Positions 20,977 through 33,100 of a DNA stretch of 64,000 bases are shown piece by piece; positions within the stretch are counted from its first letter, which is position 1; every line of letters begins with the position of its first letter. The translations under genes were made by a program, and so were the position numbers. This DNA is from Parapristionchus giblindavisi. Taxonomy: Eukaryota; Nematoda; Chromadorea; Rhabditida; Diplogasteridae. The notes beneath the pieces are model-generated. The model worked only from the letters and a program-made list of their open reading frames with translations. It was not told the DNA's origin and did not search any database. Location of the stretch: positions 38,501 to 102,500 of the forward strand of contig CALSFV010000143.1 in NCBI GenBank assembly GCA_943737045.1, written 5' to 3'.

Positions 20977-23900
20977 TTAGGCAAATGAAACTAATTTGGA
21001 TGATTTGGGAGATGAAGAAGTGGAAAATGATGGAGAGGGAGAGGAAGGAGAGGGAGAGAGAGAGGAAGGAGAGGGAGAATAAGGAGAAAGAGAATTGGAG
21101 GGAATTGAGGGTGGAGTAATAGAAGGCTTAGAAGAAGGAGAGAAGTTATCAAGGTCACAAAATGAATGAAGTTGTCTTAATGATGATCCATGAAAGACTA
21201 AGTGTGATATGTTATCCGAATTGAGACGAAGGATCTCCTACAATATATACATATCATCACATATAATATAAATGAGATGAAAGATCAAAGATCAAGATAT
21301 GTACAGAGTTCATTCTTTCAATTGATGAGTCATACTCGATACACATCATCTATCAATATAATCCATGAGAACAAAAATAGTTGGAGTAAATGAATAATTT
21401 GATCTATTTCATCTTTTCTCATAACAGAAGAGGTGATAAGAGAAGGATGAAACAATGAATGAATGAATCAAAGATATAATGTCATTACATATATTTGTGT
21501 TTAAAAATTTTTTTGCACGGTGTAAATAAACAATATACGAGAGGAATCGCCAGAGGTTCGACCACCCCCCGGACATAGAAATTTCGACCCCATGAAAAAT
21601 TCAGATTAAGTACTTTGAACGATGCTCTATCGAACTGCGTTGGCCGAATTTGCATATCTGCTCTCATTTTCGAGTAACGGTACGTCAAAGTTGGCAGGTA
21701 CGGTATTTTTGGCTCGAGTGTGCGTCAGAAAAAGGATCATAACTCCGTTCAAAATAATGATAGAAATTTTTTCAAAAAAAGCATCGAAAGAGGAGATCTT
21801 GGGCAACATTTCCCAGTTGATGACGTCATTTGTCGACCATGCGCCGGTGCGGGGCGGTCGGTTTTATGAAAAAGTGACGTAACTTTCCTAATCGGAAAAA
21901 GTGCACTTTTCTTCTATGCGCGTTTTGTTGCGCCCATATGTGTCTAAAAATGACCCAAGTTTCAGAGGATTTGAGAAATGCAAAAAAGCGTTGATTTTAG
22001 TGACGCGACCTCGGACCTGTCATAGGAAAGAACGGCTTATTCCTTTATCAAGAAACAGCAAAGGAGCTTAAATGACTCAAAAATATCCAAAAAAAGCATT
22101 ACGATCTCAAAATACCCATATATGACAGTTATTTGAAACACAAAATCACCGAGTTCCGAAAAATTTGAAAAAAACCATATTTAGCTTTTCCACGTGGAAA
22201 AAACGTCTCGAGACTGATCAGTAATGTTAATTAATCTTTACAATATTTCTTATAATGTTTTTGAACATTTATGTTTTTGGAAGTGAAGGCCTACCTGCTC
22301 TTAGAGCCGAGATATCCGCCATCGAGATTACACGCGCGCGCCCCAACTCCGCGCGACTGCTCATCATCCGCTCTCTCACTCCCACACGCTCTTTCGTGAA
22401 CAGACACGGAGAGAAAAAAAGGAGAAGAGAGACTAACATCTGGCAACTACACGAAATGGAAATGTTAGAAAACTCTGAGCGAACAGAGTTGCATTTGAAC
22501 AACAAAGAACGAGTGTAAGCCCCCCCCCAAACCTTCCTCGCTCTCTCTCTCTCTTCAAGGAATGATGAAGTACAATGTCAAAACTAATGTTAGATAAAAT
22601 ACATTTATTAGAGAAATCAGCCACAATTGAAAACAATTAACATTGAAATCACATATTACAAAGACATCCGTTGTATCATGTTACTATGTTACTATTGCTA
22701 TCACTATTACTATGTTTAGTAAATCAATTGATCTCTCACCTTCCCCTCATCCCCATCCTCTTTTAATAATTTTATTCTTTCACATGTTTTTTTTTGCACT
22801 CGAACACTTTGTACTTGTTGAAACACCCTTGCGATGTACGATAAATAAATAAATAAAATAAGCAAAATCATTCGAGGCGTCGAGGTAAAGAGGTACCGCT
22901 CTAAAAACACCGAGCGGGTTCGAACCCCGGTTCGATCCAAATCTTTTGCTGATTTTTACAGACACAGAAAACGTGTTCCAAGGTATTTTTTCGTGATAAG
23001 AATGATGAAACAAGTTGTTTTGAGTCATTCTGATCTGGAAAACGTTCATTTTATGGCAACACATCTCTTCTCAAAGGGTGAGTTGGGGCGCGCGCGTGTG
23101 ATCTCGATGGCGGATATCTCGGCTCTAAGAGCAAGTAGGCCTTCACTTCCAAAAACATTAATGTTCAAAAACATTATAAGAAATACTATAAAGATTAATT
23201 AACATTACTGAGACGTTTTTTCCACGTGGAAAAGCAAAATATGGTTTTTTTTTCAAATTTTTCGGAACTCGGTGATTTTGTGTTTCAAATAACTGTTCTT
23301 TCAGTTGGGTCCCCCATATAGACCGCTCACAGGAGGGAGATCATGTCAGAATGATCTCCCCTCATTATCCTTGCATCGTCATTCCCCATGACCCATTCCC
23401 CTATATAAACCCCCTCCTATGTTGATAAAGTTAGTCTCGAGTGAGCTTGTCGTCTAGTCTTCCTTGTTACACTTCAACTGGCGACCAAGAGCATCGGACT
23501 CCACTCGGCGACCTCGGATTGAAGGTCTTCAAGGAAGACGGAGGAGTGGAGGTTTCAAGGACCGCCGACCCAGGATTGGAGTCTAACGGAATGGACGACA
23601 ATGAGGTGATGTCTAGGATTCGATTCTCATCTGAACCATTGAGCTGCCAGCGCGTTTGGATCCCAGGGAGAGGACCAACTTCGAAGATCTTCTGTGATGG
23701 GCCAAGAGTCGAGTCGAGGGCCACGCAAGGCATCCAGAAGTAGAAGAGCCGTGGGATGAGAAGATTCATGTTGTTTGACGGCGTTCCGTCAAAGGGGAGG
23801 AGTTGGATATCTCGGCTCTAAGAGCAGGTAGGCCTTCACTTCCAAAAACATAAATGTTCAAAAACATTATAAGAAATATTATAAAGATTAATTAACATTA

Positions 23901-25199
23901 CTGATCAGTCTCGAGACGTTTTTTCCACGTGGAAAAGCAAAATATGGTTTTTTTCAAATTTTTCGGAACTCGGTGATTTTGTGTTTCAAATAACTGTCAT
24001 ATATGGGTATTTTGAGATCGTAATGCTTTTTTTGGATATTTTTGAGTCATTTAAGCTCCTTTGCTGTTTCTTGATAAAGGAATAAGCCGTTCTTTCCTAT
24101 GACAGGTCCGAGGTCGCGTCACTAAAATCAACGCTTTTTTGCATTTCTCAAATCCTCTGAAACTTGGGTCATTTTTAGACACATATGGGCGCAACAAAAC
24201 GCGCATAGAAGAAAAGTGCACTTTTTCCGATTAGGAAAGTTACGTCACTTTTTCATAAAACCGACCGCCCCGCACCGGCGCATGGTCGACAAATGACGTC
24301 ATCAACTGGGAAATGTTGCCCAAGATCTCCTCTTTCGATGCTTTTTTTGAAAAAATTTCTATCATTATTTTGAACGGAGTTATGATCCTTTTTCTGACGC
24401 ACACTCGAGCCAAAAATACCGTACCTGCCAACTTTGACGTACCGTTACTCGAAAATGAGAGCAGATATGCAAATTCGGCCAACGCAGTTCGATAGAGCAT
24501 CGTTCAAAGTACTTAATCTGAATTTTTAATGGGGTCGAAATTTCTATGTCCGCGGACCCTCCGAAACGGTCGATTTTATCGCGATTATTCTCATACATAA
24601 GAAACGAATACTTATTATGCATCGATGATGGAACTAACTTTATATGGATCTTCTTCAATTGATTCAATCGATGGAGTTGAGTTTATTCGAGATGGCTCTT
24701 CCCTACAAATACAGTAATATAGATATATTGATCACATTTAATAATTTCATAGATAGATTGACAAGTTTAGTCTGAAGAATCACAAAATATAGTAAGGAAT
24801 AATAAGATCATATATATATGTTGGCAAGATAAGAGACTTTGATAAAGTTTGTACTAAATATTTAATAAAAAACAAAGGAATGTGTTGAAGCACTGGATAA
24901 CCGATAAGAGTATATTTTTGGAAAATTTCGGCACCCCCTGGGCCCCGAACATAGGTCGAAAAGTATGTTACAAAGTACCAAGCCTGACCTTATTTTGAGC
25001 CAAAATTTCACAAAAATTGAAAACCGTGACCGGATTTTGAAAACCGATATCTAACAATTTATTTTGAGGGACTGTTAAAATAGCAAAATGAAGAAATAAG
25101 TTATGATATGTGAAGAGTATGAACTTACTTTGGTGATCTTCGTAATATCTTCTCACTTATCGATCTCTTCAACATCTTTAGATTCTTATGAAGAACCAT
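20977..25199 (-). CDS. Ser/Pro-rich protein of unknown function
   Basis: Four in-phase exons, 25129-25199, 24639-24702, 21305-21349 and 20977-21237, give 146 residues. It starts MVLHKNLKMLKRSISEKILR, continues EPSRINSTPSIESIEEDPYK, then SIERMNSEILRLNSDNISHL and HGSSLRQLHSFCDLDNFSP, and ends in a long SP-rich tail (SPSPSSLSPSPSSPSPS) and SSPKSSKLVSFA. It is basic at the N terminus with many SP sites that could be phosphorylated, and has no membrane segment or signal peptide. I recognise no family. Intron 2 is about 3.3 kb, nearly all foldback element copy B; intron 1 contains an ATAGGTCGAA repeat. All phases agree across four exons, which supports a real gene; the coding SP tail is built from the same CTCCCT-like sequence found as repeats elsewhere here. 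Confidence 0.65.
21533..24597. mobile_element. Foldback element, copy B, inside Ser/Pro-rich gene intron
   Basis: Same family as 12258-15720 and a near-perfect palindrome, but placed the other way round: here the GGTTCGACCACCCC type terminus is on the left and the GACCGTTTCGG type on the right (as reverse complement). Its arms carry the same 86-codon open segment (21622-21882 and 24240-24500, identical in translation) and the CCACGTGGAAAA landmark. The right arm is interrupted by a G+C-rich insert at 23297-23806. Confidence 0.85.
23297..23806 (+). mobile_element. LTR-retrotransposon-like non-autonomous insert
   Basis: A 510-bp block much richer in G+C than its surroundings. It has a promoter-like TATATAAACC (23403), then a stretch ending ACACTTCAACTGGCGACC, where TGGCGACC resembles a tRNA primer-binding site, and a polypurine-tract-like AAAGGGGAGGAG at 23791-23802 near its end. 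No gag or pol is present. It is flanked by two copies of a ~183-bp piece of the host palindrome (23114-23296 and from 23807). A TRIM-like remnant is the best guess; two full LTRs are not seen. Confidence 0.5.
24948..25052 (+). repeat. ATAGGTCGAA repeat copy
   Basis: Starts ATAGGTCGAAAAGTATG and contains GACCGGATTTTGAAAACCG. It is an incomplete relative of the element at 15931-16046, in intron 1 of the Ser/Pro-rich gene. Confidence 0.65.
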
Positions 25200-26003
25200 C
25201 GCAAAGTTGAGTAGAACTATTGAAGAAGATGTTATGATAGATAAAATATAAATGGAAGTGAATGAAAAGAGTGAAAGTGTTGATTATGAATGAGAGATAA
25301 GGAGAAAGAATGCTATGACTTGTTAGGTCGCTAACTATGACTCATATATGATCATAGATAGATAAGAATTGAGAAGTGTAGTCTGAATCATAACAGAATG
25401 TAGTACCGAATAAGAACATCATATAAAGTTAAGATATAGAGCTCATATCTTTACTTATTCATATGTTAAAAAGATCATGGAGGACTAAAATACTATATAT
25501 CGAATAGAAGTAGGAAGATAAAAGTAAATAAGAATGTATGTTATAGAAAGAGATGAACTTAAAGGCCGATATGATGATCGTCATAAGTGTGAATGAAGAT
25601 GGTATAAATAATGAAGAGAAGGAATAGATAAATGAGATAGAGATACATTAGAATGAAAGACTCTATTATTATCCCCTCAATCTATTCTACTTCTTATGTG
25701 AAGAATTAGATGAAGAATGAGAAGAGAATACAAAAAGTACAAGGAAGAATGAATAAGAGGAGGATCAATATATAATGCGTACTTTGACTATTCATTCTAT
25801 TTCTACTACTACTACTACATATTCAAGTATACATTAATTATTGCAGATACTATATACTATACTGAGAGGAAATACAAAGTAAAACAATAGAGGTACTATT
25901 CATTCAGTATAAATATATAATATATATACTAGTCTAAAAGAGTAGATTAGATAAGAAGAAGAAAAAGAAGATAAGGAGGGAAGGGAAGATGGTTGTATTC
26001 ACA

Positions 26004-26144
26004 GGCACTACTTCAGAACAAGGGACCAGAACACCGGGCACGTCCAAAAGGACATGAAAAATGAAATTAACACAAAGCAAAAGACGTTTATATTAGGCAA
26101 TTATACTATTATTTTGGGCTGGTACCCTATTCTGAAGTAGTGCC
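26004..26144. mobile_element. 141-bp MITE-like element (GGCACTACTTCAGAA)
   Basis: Left end GGCACTACTTCAGAACAAGG, right end TATTCTGAAGTAGTGCC, an inverted pair of at least 15 bp. The centre is unique. Its flanks show no clear duplication. Confidence 0.65.
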
Positions 26145-27059
26145 AATCTATTGATATATACTTGATAAAAAAAGGGAGAATATAAATGTGAATAATAAGA
26201 TTGGAATAGAGGCTAGATAAATAGTGAGAGTGAGAGGGTGAATAGGAAAGAATGAACACAGAATATAAATATTGTGAATGAGGGATTATGAAGGAATGGC
26301 GAGGTCAAATACGTCAGAAGACTACATTTACTCACATAATGAAATTGAAACAAAGAAAGAAGGAATGGAGAACTTGAAATGAACATCTCATCTACTCAAT
26401 TGGATTGCGGAATGACAAAGAAAGGAATAGATACATACCGATGCGAATCGAGATAAAGAGTGCGATGAGATGTTTCAAAGAAATGAAGTAATATTGATTC
26501 ATACATAGCACTACACAAAACTGTCCGCATAATAATTAGAAATGGAAATGGAAGAGACGCGTCGTTTTTTTTTTCTAGACGTTTTGGGGGAATGTTGATG
26601 AAAGGATGAGACATGTCACATGCAATGTTCACTATCATTCTCAACTATATCCTATGTGTGAATATCCATATCTATTCAAAATAAATAATAAAAATGAAAA
26701 AAATTAATATACTAGTACAAACTATAGAAATGCCATCGGAACAAATAAATGTGAAGACTATAGTCTAGACTATCAAAATGATCAATATCTGATGAGAAAT
26801 ACAGTAATCATTTTTCTGACGAACGGTATTTTGAATTTGAATTTTCAATGTTTTTTCATTTAATAAAATATATTTTAAAAAAATATTTTAATGCGCGCGC
26901 ATTTATCATTTTTAATATTAATAAAGTTTTGGAATAAACAATTGGATAAGGATCAATGAATGATCTTTAGTGTAAACGAAAAAAAAGATATTTAAAAAAA
27001 AACACTAAAATATTTAAAAAATAGAAATTGCATTCTCATACTCAGGTAAATCGCTTTGA

Positions 27060-27290
27060 ATCTAATCGGGGCATTTTTTGAATCTAATCGGAACATGCGT
27101 CTTTTTGAATCTAATCATAACACTTTTTAAATCTAATTAGAAATTTTTTTAAATCTAATCAGAGAATTTTTTGAATCGAATCAGAACATTTGTCTTTTTG
27201 AATCTAATCAGAACGTTTTTTGAATCTAATCAGAGAGATTTTTGAATCTAATTTAGCCCTAGTTTCTTCTAAAATTGCTCTAATTAGATT
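27060..27290. repeat. Interrupted tandem repeat, TTTTTTGAATCTAATC units
   Basis: About nine units of 22-32 bp, each with GAATCTAATC followed by AGAAC, GGAAC or similar and a T run. An inverted unit (CTAATTAGATTCAAAAAG) at about 27278 could pair with them. Confidence 0.65.
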
Positions 27291-28197
27291 CAAAAAGATT
27301 TGCCTGAGTAGTTTCTGATTTACCTCTGAAAGAATGTAGATAAGCTACGAGTATAAAGAATGAAACTTTTATCATTCATTTTGTTCTGTGCATCTATGGA
27401 CCATGGTGAAAGGATGGAGATATAGATATTGGCTAATCATCTACCCTATATATCACTTTTATCCAATCCAATTCAATCTCTCGACGATGCTGAAAATAGT
27501 AATTTAGTTGACATATTTTGTTAATACTTTTATACTAAATTTAAGAAAAACGTTTCGTGAAACCTTGTTAAAACCAACTTTTCACAAATCCAAAATTCCA
27601 AAATTCGCAGCATAATGTGCGCAACGCAGATAAATGTCATAGATTGAATAGCTACGTAGCAGATTTGGAAAATACGCTCGTGTTTTCTCAAAAAAAAATT
27701 AAAATGCGGTCAGGCTTCGTAGCTTGCAACGTACTTTTCGATGAAATAAATGAAACACTTAATTTGTCACCTTTAAAGTGGATTCATACAATAATCAAGT
27801 GGATTTTGTTTCGTTTACCTTGTTTGAAACAATTCTTATAACAAAACATTTTTTTAAAATTATGCCAACATATTAAATAAATCTTGAATCTTATTCTTAA
27901 GAAATTTTTTTCATATGGAGACCAAGTTTTATGTAACATAGAAGTGATCTATAATCTTATGACAGTAATAGTGTCATTCTTGTACTATGAATATTACGTG
28001 GACTATTGGTACAAGTACCTCTGTGTCTTCGAGATGGAAAAGATTAGACTGAATGGTTCTCGATATGGATGATTGATTGTATTGAATGTGTGGTGTGACT
28101 GATCAATGTACCATATGATATGAGAAGAAGTTAGAATGGGCGGAGTCATACAATCTCCTCCCTTTAACTTCCTTCTTTATTCTATAGTAGATGAAAG

Positions 28198-29409
28198 ATG
28201 AAAGTAGATACTCCAACTCCTACATATGAAGCTGATGGAACGAGGTTAAGATTATTAATATTATCTTATATTATAAACTCTCTATAGATATCGAGTATAT
28301 GAAGAAGATCCTCAAGATGATATTCAGATGAGAGTCAAGGAACATTATTACAAACAACACACTTGTCAGACTGTACACTTCGTAAAGTCAATGGTATACG
28401 GTAGAGATGATTGAAAGAATGTATTGATTGATTATAGCACAGTAAATGGCTCAACTTCTCTCATGCTAAGATGACTGTAATGGATTGTATTGATCTTCTA
28501 TCAGGATTTCTTGATGAGTCTGATCCTGATGTTAGATAAATCTTATAATAAATCAATAATATGTATGGATTAAGGTAGATGAGCCAAATCTACTTCATGC
28601 ATATCAAACAGCAGAACGACTTCGTACAGCTTATCCATCACGTCCGTGGATGCATTTGGCTGGACTTATTCATGATATGGGAAAGGTTCTTTCCATGTGG
28701 GGTGAAGAACAATTTGCCACCACTGGTTTGAATTATTCATTTATTTGATTTAATATTTAATTAATTTAGGTGATACTTATCCAGTTGGTTGTATTCCTTC
28801 TGATACTATTGTATATGGTATGAAGAGTTTCCACAATTGTCCAGATATGAATGATTCAAGATACAAGTTAGTGTTGATATGTGTACAGTAACAATGACAT
28901 TATAGTAATATTTACAGTACCAAATACGGTATCTATGAACCTAATTGTGGATTAGAGAATGTTATGATGACATGGGGACATGATGAATATATGTATCAGG
29001 TTATCAATATTTCTTTCAATATCGATTAATCAATCAATAATCTTGTTAAAGGTTCTTGTTAATCATGGAACAACTTTACCTGATGAAGCCCTATATGCTA
29101 TTCGATTCCATTCATTCTATCCATATCATTCTCATAATGCATATCGGTATCAACTATCTCCTCTCTATTTTCTCTCTTTCTAATAAATTCATTTTAGTCA
29201 TTTATCTAATGAGAAAGACGAAAAGATGTTACCAGCTATAATGATGCTCAAGTCAGTTCTATCTATTTATTCCAAATAAATATGAAAAAAAATATTTCAG
29301 TCAATGTGATTTATATTCAAAAAGTGATGGAGAGTTGGATATAAAATCTCTTCAACCATATTATCAATCTCTTATCGATCAATATATTCCTGGTTGTGTA
29401 TCATGGTAG
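28198..29409 (+). CDS. MIOX: Myo-inositol oxygenase
   Basis: Oxidises myo-inositol to D-glucuronate with O2 at a di-iron centre; cytosolic. The ATG at 28198 opens [20 protein letters not shown]; an out-of-frame ATG lies 7 bp upstream. The iron ligands of the HD-fold are present in order: [22 protein letters not shown] (His-Asp), [22 protein letters not shown] and the Asp in QCDLYSK. DESDPDVDEP and GDTYPVGC are further family signatures, and the protein ends YIPGCVSW at 29409, exactly as the family does. About eight short introns; the one before VDEPN ends in AAG. Length is normal. Confidence 0.97.
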
Positions 29410-29592
29410 ATCATCTACATCTGCAAATATATCATATATCTTACTGACATACTTATTCATTATTCTATTCATTCAATATGATAAATTTCATGACTTTATC
29501 TCAAAGAAATGTAATTGCATCTGAACAGTATTCCTTTACAAAACATAACTCTTATACATAAAGAATGCACAAATATTGAGTAGATTCATTTA

Positions 29593-30032
29593 CTAGAGAA
29601 TGGTATCTGTGCCGGATGAAACTACGGGAAGTGGCCTACATAGCAATAATCAGCATGGCCGACTTAGTAAGAATCAATTTTCAAAGTCTGCCATTTATCG
29701 ATTTTCTAAGCTTAACCCGTCACATATCCGCTGCACGCAAGACAGCCATAAATTAATATTTTTTGTTCTTTTCACTTTTTGCACACGAGTTCGATTCTAT
29801 CGACAACATTTAATGTCTGTATGGTAATTCAAGCAATGAAATTTCTGTTTTAATGGAAATCATGTCAAAAATTTTTTGGCAGTCATTCGTGCGGCGGATA
29901 TGTGACAGGTTTAACTTAAAAAATCGATAACTAGCAGACTTTGAAAATTGATTCTTACTAAGTCGGCCATGCTGATTATCGCTATATAGGTCACTTCCCG
30001 TAGTTTCATCCAGCACAGATACCATTCCCTAG
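29593..30032. mobile_element. 440-bp inverted-repeat (foldback) element
   Basis: Left arm from CTAGAGAATGGTATCTGTG, right arm ending CACAGATACCATTCCCTAG. The arms are about 150 bp each and diverged by scattered changes. It lies between the convergent MIOX and guanylate cyclase genes and contains no gene. Confidence 0.8.
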
Positions 30033-30130
30033 TTAGTATGAAAGTATACTGTTATGATTAAAATATGATGAAATGAATGTGATATATATTTCCATAGATT
30101 AGATTATAAGAAAAAATATTTATAAATGAG

Positions 30131-33100
30131 CTACATAATAGAGCATACAGCAGATTCAGGATTAGCCAATGGTTCTTTATTTGTATTCGTATCGACTGAA
30201 ATTCCTGAATCATTAGATCTATTCGATCGAAATCTCCATGATTTCTTCAATGACAACAATCTTCTTAAGGCTTTATTTGTTTGAGTTGGACCAGTCTTCA
30301 TTGCATCTATTACCTACAATATATCATCATTACAATACCATTAGTTTAGTTCTTATCAAAGACTAATTTCCGTGCAAAACATGATTATGGTCAACGTATT
30401 TCGAAATATGTAATGATATATTTGGACATGGTATTATAATATACTATACTTGTTGTTGTTTAAGTGCTTCATTAGTCAATGCTTCCCATTGTCCAACTCC
30501 TTCTGTTGAATGTAACTCCTTATATCCATCTATCGTTTGTTCTTCTCCTAAATACTCACTATCAACCTCAATCATTCCATTCAATACAATACCTTTTTCT
30601 CTTCCAATTATATCCCATGCACTCATTTTTTCATTTCTCTCAAGATAATGAGTAAGAGTTTTATGTAATCCAGTATCAATATATCCCTTTGAAGTAAAGA
30701 CAAATACTGATTTAAGATTCTTTGTGACAGCACTGAAATAACTATGTATGTACATATAGAGGAATGATGAATGACATACGTTCTAACAGCATTTCCCACT
30801 AAAATCTTTCCTGGATCAGTCACAGCACAAATAAGTTTAGATGTAGACACTGTATCACCCAAAACACAAAATCTGAAAACGTGTAGACTATTAAAACATT
30901 TACTTATTCGTTGTAAAATTCGTTTGTTGTCGTGAAAGATGAAAGAAACCTTGGTTTCCTTTGACTAACAACACCTCCAATAACTGGACCCATCATTACT
31001 CCTACTTTTAACTGAAATATTGATTAGAAGGACTGATTGATTGCGTATATAATAAACTAACTCTAACTGGTAAATTTAGTTTAGGGACCATGACTTGTTT
31101 AGCTTCAAACAACATTCCCATAGCAAGATTGAGTATACATTCTGTATGATCTTTACGAGGGACTGGTACTCCTCCAACTACTAGATATGAATCCATTAAT
31201 GATAATACTTTGTACACCTTAATTTAGAAATCATTACGATAATTATCTATGTAAAAATACTCAACATTATATTTCTCAATCAATCGATCAAATCGATGGA
31301 ATAAATCAGATAGAAGAACGATAATATCAGCAGGTTGGCAATGAATACAAATTGAAATGAAATCAGGTATATCAGATACTAATACAGTGCTCTCATTGAA
31401 TACTTCTATAATTATTCATTCATTAGTATAATATATAATTGAATAGAGTATTTATACGTGGTTCAACAGGTCGATGTTGACGTAGAGATTCAGCTATTTG
31501 TACAGGAACAAATTCGAATAATAGATGATCAGTTTGACATTTCTTCTTTTCTAATTCTTCAGCAAATCCTTTCATCTTCTTTGATGTTTCTTCTAATCGT
31601 TTACTACAATTCATTCATTTATTCATTCATTATTATATATGGATGATTACTTCAATTCCATTTGACAGATTCGACTTTGATTCAGCATTACAAGATCTCT
31701 TGTAGCATCATGCATGGGCATATCAGATATGAATAAATTCACGTTTAGAATATCTCGAACTGAATAAGAGATCAAAGATCAAAGATTATTCTTTAATTGT
31801 CGAATACCTGTAGTTGCATGCGGTGAACAGAGAAAGATAATCGAATTTCCTCCACTCAACATCTGCATTTGGCCTTAACATTTTAATAGACAGAATAGTT
31901 GGGTCTCATGGTAAAAAAATACCTTTTAAGGATAATGGTTGATTGAGAATTCCAGCTTTCTTTGTTAATTCTTCTTCATTTCTCTTTGATTGAATTTTTA
32001 ATTGAAATATGAATAAAGTATTGAGATATGTCATAATGTTTTTGAATGTTATCTGAAGAAGATCGTATGAAGAATGTAAAGAGAATGAATTATACTTGAA
32101 TATCAGAAGGTTGAACTAATTGTACAATATCAGTCAACTTCAATGCTTTCTTATCTGATAAACCATATTCATTCAATAAGAACATTCCTATAATCAATCA
32201 ATGAATAGATGAAGTATTGAATAGAAGAATAAACTTACCAACATGTTCAACAACCATTTGTTTATTGAAACATATATGATAAGGAAATATTCTATTGAAA
32301 TCACGAAGACTAAGTGGTAATGAAGGACTCTATATTAATATAAATGAATTCATTTGATATGATTAAAATACATACGGGAGTATCTTCTCCATCTATTATT
32401 ATATCTATATTATTTCTTTCTTTTCTAAACTTATATGCTAATCTTTGTCCAGATTTATGATGTTCATCAGGAGAAAGGGAGAATATAACATGATCTACCA
32501 TTCCACTCTTTCTTCTTTCTTGTGTTCTTTCAACTACTGTTATCTATATTCATATTGATTACATAATCAATCAATAATTCTAATCATACAATAACATCCA
32601 TTTCAAATAGAACTCGAGCTGCTCTAGTGACTAATCCTTTTACAATAGGAAACAATCCTTGTCGATTAGAGAAATAATGAAGACGAAGTGTTCCATCACC
32701 CTATAATCTATTATTTAAATGTATTTTAAATATAATACTTGAAACCTGTGGATCACATTTGAATGTTGGTCCTCTCATCTCAGATTTGAATGCTATTTGA
32801 TCAATGAAATAATGCATTGAGTTAAGATTATCAAGGAATTCCTTAAGATTTCAATTAATAAAATAATATGATAAACAGTAGCAGCCAAAAGTATTCGCCT
32901 AATAATTTGAAAAATCATAACTTTTGACTGAGATGAGCAATTGGGCTCATGTTATGACAGGATACTATAGTACTAGTGGGCATCATATCGTACTCCTGTT
33001 GTAATGATTCGTCGTCGTAGTATTGTGTAGCGATCCTGGAACCTCTCTGCACTTACTCAGAAGTAACTATTTCCTCAGCGGGATTTTTCTGTGACTTGTT

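Larger units (their letters stand above)
25200..28197. other. Gene-poor 3 kb with small repeats
   Basis: Mostly AT-rich and purine-rich sequence. It holds the 141-bp inverted-repeat element at 26004-26144, a cluster of TTTTTTGAATCTAATC repeats at about 27060-27290, and a degenerate ATAGGTCGAA fragment at about 27690-27742. The short open frames here start without support and match nothing known. Confidence 0.5.

Noticed and set aside
23441..23769. Overlapping 100-codon frames on both strands
   Set aside because: They lie in the G+C-rich LTR-like insert; high G+C alone reduces stops, and neither frame resembles gag, pol or any family.
27617..28072. Two short plus-strand frames before MIOX
   Set aside because: The first overlaps an ATAGGTCGAA repeat fragment; the second has no homology or splice partner, and the MIOX start is well placed without them.
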